A stretch of 16,848 bases of DNA from Nitrososphaerota archaeon (lineage in GTDB: Archaea; Thermoproteota; Nitrososphaeria; Nitrososphaerales; Gagatemarchaeaceae): the NCBI GenBank assembly GCA_005877225.1, contig VBPK01000003.1:1-16848 (forward strand), written 5' to 3'. A program made the translations under genes and the position numbers. This document shows, one piece after another, positions 11,618 to 16,848 of this stretch. The notes under the pieces were generated by a model. The model had not been told where the DNA came from, did no database searches, and saw nothing but the letters and a program-made list of their open reading frames with translations. The number at the start of each line of letters is the position of its first letter. The first letter of the stretch is position 1.

Positions 11618-13480
11618 ATGTACGAGTCGCTCATCGTGATGCTGAGCGGCATAATCGTCTACGGCGTGGTCTACCAATTCTACGTCAAGTGGTTCGACAA
11701 GAACGTAATTCAGACAGACCCGACTCGGCAGACCCCTGCCCACATGTTCATGGACGGCGTGGAGTTCTTCCCGTCCAACAGGTACGTGATGCTGGGGTGG
11801 CACTGGAAGAGTATCGCTGCTCTAGGACCCGTCACCGGCCCTGCGCTGGCGATAATCTGGGGTTGGCTCCCCGGCTTCCTCTGGATCCTGATCGGCAACT
11901 CGCTGATGGGGTGGCTCCACGACTACAACGCGATGGTCTCTTCCGTAAGGAATGAGGGTGCCTCTCTCGGTCCGATGACGTATCAGCTCATCGGGAGCAG
12001 GGCCAGGAAGGTTCTCGTCTGGTTCCTCGGCTTCTATACAATCCTGATCTTCGCGGCGTTCCTGGGAGCTCTGGCGCCGATCCTCATCAACAAGTCGGCG
12101 ACGACGGGCGCTTACGCGTTCGGGGGTCCGGCCGCTTTGGTCTCTTTCTTCATAATGTCCCTCGTTGGGATAGGCGCCGGTTTCGCCGTCTTCAAGGCGA
12201 AGGTCAACGTGCTGGTCGTCACCGCGATCTCGCTGGCATTAGTGGCGGCTTCAATCTACCTGGTCCAGGTGGTGGCGGGGGCCTCGATCAACGCGGCCTT
12301 TAACGCGGCCATCCCCGACCCCCTCACCCAGCAGGACGTCGTACTCGGAGCGATGCTTCTCTTCAGCTTCCTCGGTGCAATCCTTCCGCTGTGGGCCTTC
12401 GCGATGCCGATAAACTACCTCGGATTCTACGTCGCCTACTTCGTGATCGCCGGGATTCTCGGAAGTTCGTTCGTCGTTCCCCAGACCTTCCAAGCACCCG
12501 CGTTCACAACCTGGGCCGCCCCTCTAGTCCTGGGGGCCGGCCAAGGCGCTTTCCTCTTCTCCTTCCCACTCTGGCCGTTGATGTTCGTCACGATAGCCTG
12601 CGGAGCGTGTTCGGGGTGGCACGGTCTGATCGGGTCTTCACTCTCATCCAAGCAGCTGGACAACGAATCAGACGCCCACTTCGTCGGCGGGGGCTCGATG
12701 CTCCTCGAGGGCATACTCGGGCTTACCGCTGTGGTGGCGGTGGCAGCCCTACCGACGAGTCTGTGGCAAGGAAAGATCTACTCTTCGCTGGGACTCTACG
12801 TCACGGGTGGAGCCAGGTACCTCGGTAACAGCGGCCTGTCGAGCAGCTTCGGCATAGCAATCATGTCGCTGATAGTCCTCGTCCTGGGTCTCACCCTTAC
12901 CCAGCTCGCCCTAAGGTTCGCGAGGCTCGCCATATCGGAGATGGTTGGCATCAGGGCGTTCAAGAACATCTATCTCACATCAATCGTCGCGTCGGTGCTC
13001 ACCTACTTCCTGACGAGTTCGAGGGTGACGCCCTCCGGAATGTGGGGCTTCATCTGGGCTCTCTTTGGAGGCTCAAATCAGCTTCTCGCTGGCGTGACCC
13101 TTCTCGTGACGACGCTCTGGCTGACAAAGCTGAAGAGGCCGACTATCTTCACGGGGCTTCCCGCTATCTTTATGATCGGGACAACGGTGGTCGCCCTGGC
13201 CTACACGGCTTACGCCACCTTCACCATCGGGTTCACCGCCGCAGGGGCGAAGGTGTTCGGAACAACAATAACCTCCAACGTCCAGATAGGGAGCGATGTC
13301 GCGGGAGTGATCGCCACAATCCTGGCGATACTCGGCCTCGTGCTAGCCATCGACGGTTTCAGGGCGTACAGACACCTGAGGGTGGGAGCTCCCGCAGGAC
13401 CACCACAGATCGCGATGCCCCAGATAGCCGCGCCGACGACGGTCGTTGCCGAAGACGAACTGAAAGTTGCTAGTGGGTAG
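11618..13480 (+). CDS. cstA: CstA-family carbon-starvation transporter
   Basis: A 620-residue protein with hydrophobic segments along its whole length. It shows the CstA signatures: TPAHMFMDGVEFFPSN (39-54), GWHWKSIAALGPVTGPALA, GWLPGFLWILIGNSLMGWLHDY, and the later ACGACSGWHGLIGSSLSSKQLDNESDA block with GGGSMLLEGILGL. Bacterial CstA and BtsT move peptides or pyruvate, by proton symport in the case of BtsT; the archaeal substrate is unknown. The length is within the shorter end of the family (E. coli CstA is about 700). A Pro/Ala-rich tail (AGPPQIAMPQIAAP) follows the last membrane helix. It has its own TATA element and a hairpin terminator, so it is a one-gene unit, although the upstream ATPases run in the same direction. 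Confidence 0.9.
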   Translation: MYESLIVMLSGIIVYGVVYQFYVKWFDKNVIQTDPTRQTPAHMFMDGVEFFPSNRYVMLGWHWKSIAALGPVTGPALAIIWGWLPGFLWILIGNSLMGWLHDYNAMVSSVRNEGASLGPMTYQLIGSRARKVLVWFLGFYTILIFAAFLGALAPILINKSATTGAYAFGGPAALVSFFIMSLVGIGAGFAVFKAKVNVLVVTAISLALVAASIYLVQVVAGASINAAFNAAIPDPLTQQDVVLGAMLLFSFLGAILPLWAFAMPINYLGFYVAYFVIAGILGSSFVVPQTFQAPAFTTWAAPLVLGAGQGAFLFSFPLWPLMFVTIACGACSGWHGLIGSSLSSKQLDNESDAHFVGGGSMLLEGILGLTAVVAVAALPTSLWQGKIYSSLGLYVTGGARYLGNSGLSSSFGIAIMSLIVLVLGLTLTQLALRFARLAISEMVGIRAFKNIYLTSIVASVLTYFLTSSRVTPSGMWGFIWALFGGSNQLLAGVTLLVTTLWLTKLKRPTIFTGLPAIFMIGTTVVALAYTAYATFTIGFTAAGAKVFGTTITSNVQIGSDVAGVIATILAILGLVLAIDGFRAYRHLRVGAPAGPPQIAMPQIAAPTTVVAEDELKVASG

Positions 13481-13508
13481 AAGACCTACCCACCACCCGT
13501 TTTTCTTT
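13473..13508 (+). terminator. Hairpin plus T-tract terminator of the CstA-family gene
   Basis: GTGGGTAG (13473-13480, including the stop codon) and CTACCCAC (13486-13493) form a perfect 8-bp stem with loop AAGAC. A GTTTTTCTTT tract starts at 13500. This has the layout of a bacterial intrinsic terminator, with a six-base spacer between stem and T-tract. Confidence 0.6.
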
Positions 13509-13535
13509 ATCTTCCGGAGGTTGGTCTGAGCCCGC

Positions 13536-14186
13536 ATGGCGTTCGTAGTCACGGACGTAGAGGTCGTCGTGGCGCTCGGTGTCGTACTCATCGTGGTTTA
13601 TGTCGTCGGCTCGTACTGGAAGCATCGAACACTCACAGGATACGCGCACTGGTTCGAGGAGAACTACCGGTCGAGGGCGAAGGTCCAGTTCGCGTCTTAC
13701 GGGCACGCGGGGTTGAAAGTGAAGTGCGAGATGAACGACAAATCCGACGGCTTCAGGGAGCTTTACTTCACGATATCCCTGGGGGCGCGAGAGAACCTGA
13801 TGTATTATCCGCTGATTCCCTTCATGCACGACTTCGACCTCGTCACCAGCTGGGGGATAGCCGAGGGGCCGGTGAGGGCGAACCTGCGCCTGATCAATGC
13901 CGACGACAAGAAGCAGATTGCTTACTCTGAGAGCCTGGCGAACATGAAGAAGCTCGGCCTCGACGAACTGAACCAACTTGGGTATGTGGCGTACACCTCC
14001 AACAGGGAGTATACATCGAGATTCTTCTCGCAGGCCTCCCTCGTCTCCAGACTGAAGGAATTCCGGGAGATACGCTTGATCGAGCTGGATATGACTTCGT
14101 CCCTGATAAGGGTCGTCTCAAAGCTGAAAAAGGAGAAGCTTCCCGCTTTGACCGGGTTGATCTCAGCACTAGGCAGAGCCGTCTAG
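13536..14186 (+). CDS. Membrane-anchored protein of unknown function
   Basis: 216 residues. One N-terminal hydrophobic helix (about 6-27, VVVALGVVLIVVYVVGSYW) precedes a basic KHR and a soluble domain of roughly 185 residues, predicted inside by the positive-inside rule. The soluble part has alternating beta-strand-like and polar segments (KVQFASYGHAGLKVKCEMND, ELYFTISLGARENLMYYPL) and ends in a helical stretch (SSLIRVVSKLKKEKLPALTGLISALG). The residues give no enzyme motif and I do not recognise the family. The start ATG lies behind a G-rich GGAGGTTGG (13516-13524), with a TTTAT-like element about 28 nt upstream inside the previous terminator tract. It overlaps the convergent thioredoxin-fold gene by 4 nt at the 3' ends. 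Confidence 0.75.
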   Translation: MAFVVTDVEVVVALGVVLIVVYVVGSYWKHRTLTGYAHWFEENYRSRAKVQFASYGHAGLKVKCEMNDKSDGFRELYFTISLGARENLMYYPLIPFMHDFDLVTSWGIAEGPVRANLRLINADDKKQIAYSESLANMKKLGLDELNQLGYVAYTSNREYTSRFFSQASLVSRLKEFREIRLIELDMTSSLIRVVSKLKKEKLPALTGLISALGRAV

Positions 14187-14578
14187 TGCCTGATTGTCGG
14201 AGTGTCGGCGAGTTCCAAGATCTTCTGCCTAAGCTCCTCGTAGCCCGGGAGCCTGTCGAAGACCTTCTTCCCCTCTATCAGGACGCACGGGGTCCTCAGG
14301 ATTCGATGCCTCAGGGTCATCCACACACCCTGCGGAGAGGCCGAGTCTATCGCGTCGAAGAAGACCGCCCCACCAAACTCGTCCCTAATCTTCTGCGCGA
14401 CCTCCGAGAGCTCGAAGTACTGCTTCTTCACGTCCTCGGGATACTCCTCGAGCTGCTCAGAGTACGGCATGAGCCCAGTTCCGTGCATCACCTCCATACA
14501 GTGCTCACAGTGTGCGAAGAGAGTCGGCATTATTCCGACGAACTCTACCCTGACGGGCCTTCTCAGAGTTGGGGACAC
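14183..14578 (-). CDS. Thioredoxin-fold (glutaredoxin-like) protein with a CEHC active site
   Basis: 131 residues. The first strand VRVEFVGIM leads into PTLFAHCEHCMEVM, a CxxC site (Cys24, Cys27) at the start of helix 1. A central charged region (QLEEYPEDVKKQYFELSEVAQKI) leads to a strand-helix with FFDAIDSASPQG, and RTPCVLIEGKKVFD supplies the cis-proline loop (TP) opposite the CxxC. This pattern indicates a thiol-disulfide oxidoreductase or a metal-binding relative. CEHC differs from the usual CPYC/CGPC and the inserted helix is longer than in glutaredoxins. Start: GTG 14578, supported by a TATA element about 26 nt upstream; ATG at residue 17 would remove the first strand. No signal peptide, so probably cytoplasmic. 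Confidence 0.8.
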   Translation of the reverse strand: MSPTLRRPVRVEFVGIMPTLFAHCEHCMEVMHGTGLMPYSEQLEEYPEDVKKQYFELSEVAQKIRDEFGGAVFFDAIDSASPQGVWMTLRHRILRTPCVLIEGKKVFDRLPGYEELRQKILELADTPTIRH

Positions 14579-14600
14579 GACTGGTTTCTGACGTGCTCGA

Positions 14601-14608
14601 AGTATAAG
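14601..14608 (-). promoter_or_regulatory. TATA element of the thioredoxin-fold gene
   Basis: On the minus strand this reads CTTATACT, centred about 26 nt before the GTG start at 14578, consistent with a leaderless transcript. Confidence 0.5.
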
Positions 14609-14609
14609 A

Positions 14610-14617
14610 GTTTAAGT
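14610..14617 (+). promoter_or_regulatory. TATA element of the FAH-family gene
   Basis: GTTTAAGT is centred about 35 nt before ATG 14648, giving a leader near 8-10 nt. It abuts the opposite-strand TATA element, so the two divergent promoters compete for almost the same DNA. Confidence 0.55.
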
Positions 14618-14647
14618 CCAGACCGCCGACGTACTTCCTAGACCTAC

Positions 14648-15556
14648 ATGAAGCTCTTGACCTTCTCTCACCGGGGGGAAGAGCACATCGGATTCCTCCA
14701 GGATGGAATCGTCTTCGACCTAACTGAGGCGAGGGAGAGCCTGGGGAAGCTGGCGGATTACACGCCGAACATGCTCGCCCTCTTGGAGGGTGGTGGGAGG
14801 GTGTTGAGAGAGCTGAAGAGAAGGAGTCGCTCCCTCCTGAGCGAGGGGGAGACGAAACCCTTCCTGAGGCAACTTCGGAGAGTAAAGCTGCTGGCTCCAG
14901 TCCCCCGACCGGGGAAGATTATCTGCGCGGGCATCAACTATCGCTCGCACATCAAGGAGGCGGGTGCGAGCCCAGTCGAGCCTTACTTCTTCTTCAAGCC
15001 CGCGACGGCGGTTGTCGGAAGCGGGGCTGAGGTAATGATTCCCTCATTCTCGAAGAAACCCGACCACGAGGTCGAGCTGGCCGTCGTGATTGGAAGGAGG
15101 GGAAAGGATATCCCCGCGACCCGTGCCTATGACCACATCGTCGGCTACACTGTCGTGAATGACATCAGTTTGAGAGACGGGTCGGAGCGAGGGGTAACAA
15201 GTACCGACCTCGGGCGCAACTGGTACAAGGGAAAGGCCGCTGACACCTGCTGCCCGATGGGGCCATTCATAGTCACGAAGGACGAGATATCCAACCCCTA
15301 CCCTCTCGCCCTGAAGCTGAGAGTCAACGGGGAGACAAGACAAGACGGAACGACGGATGACATGATCTTCAAGATTCCCGACCTCGTCGCTTCCGCCTCG
15401 GAGGGGGTTACACTCGAGTGCGGGGACGTGATTTCCACAGGAACATGTTCAGGGGTCGGATTGAGCACGGGCAAGTACCTCGAAGAGGGGGACCTCGTCG
15501 AAGCAGAGGTTGACCGGGTGGGAGTCCTCGTGAATAAGATACGAGTGATGCCATGA
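14648..15556 (+). CDS. Fumarylacetoacetate hydrolase (FAH)-family enzyme
   Basis: 302 residues with the small N-terminal cap and the FAH catalytic domain. IICAGINYRSHIKEAG (91-106) supplies His101. The metal site is E141/E143 in DHEVELAVVIG plus D172 in VVNDISLRD. KGKAADTCCPMGPF and GDVISTGTCSGVG complete the fold; the last usually reads GTPxGVG and has Cys for Pro here. Family members split or isomerise beta-diketo acids and related compounds with Mg2+ (acylpyruvase, HHDD isomerase, oxaloacetate decarboxylase); the substrate here is not determined. The stop overlaps the start of the DUF1684 gene by 4 nt (ATGA), so the two proteins are made together. Confidence 0.9.
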   Translation: MKLLTFSHRGEEHIGFLQDGIVFDLTEARESLGKLADYTPNMLALLEGGGRVLRELKRRSRSLLSEGETKPFLRQLRRVKLLAPVPRPGKIICAGINYRSHIKEAGASPVEPYFFFKPATAVVGSGAEVMIPSFSKKPDHEVELAVVIGRRGKDIPATRAYDHIVGYTVVNDISLRDGSERGVTSTDLGRNWYKGKAADTCCPMGPFIVTKDEISNPYPLALKLRVNGETRQDGTTDDMIFKIPDLVASASEGVTLECGDVISTGTCSGVGLSTGKYLEEGDLVEAEVDRVGVLVNKIRVMP

Positions 15557-16080
15557 GCTTCGCAAAGTCGGTGGAGAAGTGGCGTAAGGAGAAGGATTCG
15601 TTCTTCAAGTTCAGCGATGATTCTCCCATACCGGAGAGGGAAAGAGAGAACTTTGCGGGCCTGAAGTATTTCCCTCCAGACGAAAAGTACAGGATGAAAC
15701 TCAAGCTGCAGAGATATCCGAACCCGGAGATCGTCACGATGGTCACGAGTAAGGGGACCCAGCAGAGGTTCTACCGCGTCGGATACTTCGAGTTTGAGAT
15801 TGACGGAAAGAAGGCTCGGCTTCAGGCATACAGGTCGGCCGAGAGGACGGATGAGCACCTCTTCATACCCTTCAGGGACAAGACTTCGGGGAAGGAGAGT
15901 TACGGAGCGGCGAGGTACATCGACCTCGACCTCTCTCAGGACGACAACTATCTGCTCGACTTCAACATGGCGTACAATCCGTACTGCGCCTATAGCGACG
16001 ACTACGTCTGCCCTCTCCCGCCGAGAGAGAATTCGCTAGACGTAGAGATCAGGGCAGGAGAGAAGAAGTACCACACCTGA
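15553..16080 (+). CDS. DUF1684-family protein
   Basis: 175 residues, full family length. It begins with a WRKEKDSFFK helix. NFAGLKYFPPDEKYRMKLKL and LFIPFRDKTSGKESYGAARYIDLDL follow. The strongest signature is DFNMAYNPYCAYSDDYVCPLPPREN near the C-terminus, followed by an IRAGEKKYH end. DUF1684 proteins are found in bacteria and archaea and have no established activity that I know of. The conserved Asp, Asn, Tyr, Cys and His-like residues of the C-terminal block suggest a binding or catalytic pocket. The ATGA overlap with the FAH gene makes a shared pathway likely, but that is contextual only. Confidence 0.88.
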   Translation: MSFAKSVEKWRKEKDSFFKFSDDSPIPERERENFAGLKYFPPDEKYRMKLKLQRYPNPEIVTMVTSKGTQQRFYRVGYFEFEIDGKKARLQAYRSAERTDEHLFIPFRDKTSGKESYGAARYIDLDLSQDDNYLLDFNMAYNPYCAYSDDYVCPLPPRENSLDVEIRAGEKKYHT

Positions 16081-16085
16081 TGATA

Positions 16086-16094
16086 CTTTTAAAC
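16086..16094 (+). promoter_or_regulatory. TATA element of the DUF47-PiT operon
   Basis: CTTTTAAAC is centred about 28 nt before ATG 16118, predicting a leaderless mRNA for the DUF47 gene. Confidence 0.65.
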
Positions 16095-16117
16095 GAAGCA
16101 TGTCGGCGAAGGCCTGA

Positions 16118-16795
16118 ATGGTCAGCCTCTCCGGATTCTCAATAAACAGGAGAGAACGCGCAATCGTCGAGGGGATCGGGAGTCATCTCGCTACCGTCAA
16201 GAGGACAGTGGAAGATTTCGGTGGTCTCATAGACTCGGTTTCAAGCGGGGACGCCGCCTCGGCGAGGCGCTTCTTCGATGCTGTGATGGGTGATGAAACG
16301 AAGGCTGACACGATTCACAGGGACCTGAGCCTCAGGGTCGCAAACGGCGCCTTCTTCGGTGGCGTGAGGGAGGATATCCTGGCCCTTCTTGAGAAGATCG
16401 ACGACATCGCCGACAGCGCGAAGGACGCCTCTCGTCTACTGAGTGTGGAGGTCGGCGCGAACGGATCCGCTATCGAGCTACTGAGGTCTGACGAGATGCG
16501 TCTCTTCATAGCCGACTTGAAGGGCTCCGTCTCGGCCCTCGAAAATCTGATTGCCGCGTTCACGATCAACAAGAAGGAGGTTCTGGCGAGAGTGCACAGC
16601 GTCGAGGAATTCGAGGAGTCTGCGGATTCGAGGAAGGACGTCCTGCTCCGGGAGTTGTTCAGAGGCGCCTCCAAGCTCAACCCCGTGACTGTAATCCAAC
16701 TACGCGACTTCATCTTCGTTGCCGACGACATAGCGGACAACGCCGAAGACGCCAGCGATGTCGTCCTCGTCCTCATAGCGAAAGGCTATGGTTAG
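16118..16795 (+). CDS. DUF47-family PhoU-like phosphate transport accessory protein
   Basis: 225 residues, all-helical with the usual two-repeat character. DETKADTIHRDLSLRV (about 59-74) and REDILALLEKIDDIADSAKDASRLL (89-113) form the first half. A second EEFEESADSRKDVLLRELF and LRDFIFVADDIADNAEDASDVVLVLIAKG match the DUF47 metal-binding helices, where the ExxxD and DDIAD motifs coordinate metal. Proteins of this family are encoded beside PiT permeases and are thought to regulate them; here the reading frame runs 8 nt into the PiT gene, exactly that arrangement. The start ATG 16118 is set by the TATA element. Confidence 0.9.
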   Translation: MVSLSGFSINRRERAIVEGIGSHLATVKRTVEDFGGLIDSVSSGDAASARRFFDAVMGDETKADTIHRDLSLRVANGAFFGGVREDILALLEKIDDIADSAKDASRLLSVEVGANGSAIELLRSDEMRLFIADLKGSVSALENLIAAFTINKKEVLARVHSVEEFEESADSRKDVLLRELFRGASKLNPVTVIQLRDFIFVADDIADNAEDASDVVLVLIAKGYG

Positions 16796-16848
16796 CCAAT
16801 TACTCGCGCCGGCGGCGGTGCTGATATTTCTATTCGGCTGGAACAACA
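16788..16848 (+). CDS. PiT-family inorganic phosphate permease, N-terminal fragment (runs off the window)
   Basis: ATG 16788 overlaps the end of the DUF47 gene by 8 nt in another frame. The 20 visible codons give MVSQLLAPAAVLIFLFGWNN, the first membrane helix with the GWNN motif at the position where archaeal PiT permeases carry it. The family moves phosphate with Na+ or H+. Identification rests on this short motif and on the DUF47 neighbour, which is a well-known pairing. Confidence 0.72.
   Translation, partial: MVSQLLAPAAVLIFLFGWNN

Noticed and set aside
1..16848. tRNA, rRNA or CRISPR array
   Set aside because: No cloverleaf-like segment with a conserved T-arm, no rRNA-like block and no regularly spaced direct repeats were seen; intergenic regions are nearly all under 80 bp.

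Overview
The window looks archaeal, from a moderately GC-rich genome. Evidence: TATA elements of the CTTAAA/TTTAA type lie about 26-38 nt upstream of start codons, many genes appear leaderless, TTG and GTG starts are frequent, and termination sites are T-rich. The gene content agrees: an AglH-type GlcNAc-1-P transferase, a PAC2-family protein, a single-OB-fold RPA/SSB-like protein, ArsA/Get3-type ATPases and a DUF47-PiT phosphate pair. A TACK lineage (Nitrososphaeria-like) or Thermoplasmatota are both plausible; the sequence alone does not decide.

Layout. (1) 1-3026 holds the end of an unknown gene, then a Gfo/Idh/MocA oxidoreductase and a hexapeptide acetyltransferase (WbpB-like and WbpD-like) running right. 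They converge on an AglH-like transferase and a small coupled membrane protein on the minus strand. This reads as sugar-nucleotide and lipid-linked glycan synthesis. (2) 3105-5377 is a plus-strand run: OB-fold protein, membrane glycosyltransferase (GT2), protein phosphatase. It is interrupted by a 249-bp IS200/IS605-derived non-autonomous element at 4599-4847, inserted in the last codons of the GT2 gene. (3) 5447-6211 is a PAC2 protein. (4) 6236-8099 (minus) is a cobalamin/siderophore-binding-like protein without a signal peptide, plus an MDR-family oxidoreductase. (5) 8155-11547 (plus) is a D-2-hydroxyacid dehydrogenase, a methionine-rich small protein and two coupled ArsA/Get3-like ATPases, closed by T-runs. 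(6) 11618-13480 is a CstA-family carrier with its own TATA and a hairpin terminator. (7) 13536-14578 holds a membrane-anchored unknown protein and a convergent thioredoxin-fold protein. (8) 14648-16080 holds a FAH-family hydrolase and a coupled DUF1684 protein. (9) 16118-16848 holds a DUF47 (PhoU-like) protein and the start of a PiT phosphate permease.

Two things stand out. The 249-bp element can be defined to the base: left TTAC with guide AAAG and a bulged hairpin, right guide GAAG with a hairpin and TCAC. Removing it restores an intact glycosyltransferase tail ending 2 nt before the phosphatase. It keeps what looks like the 3' end of tnpB and therefore possibly an omega-RNA. Second, the tandem ATPases have complementary defects. 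The second carries Asn at the switch-I position where Get3/ArsA have their catalytic Asp, and the first has a degenerate switch-II motif. This suggests an asymmetric heterodimer that may work with the Met-rich small protein.
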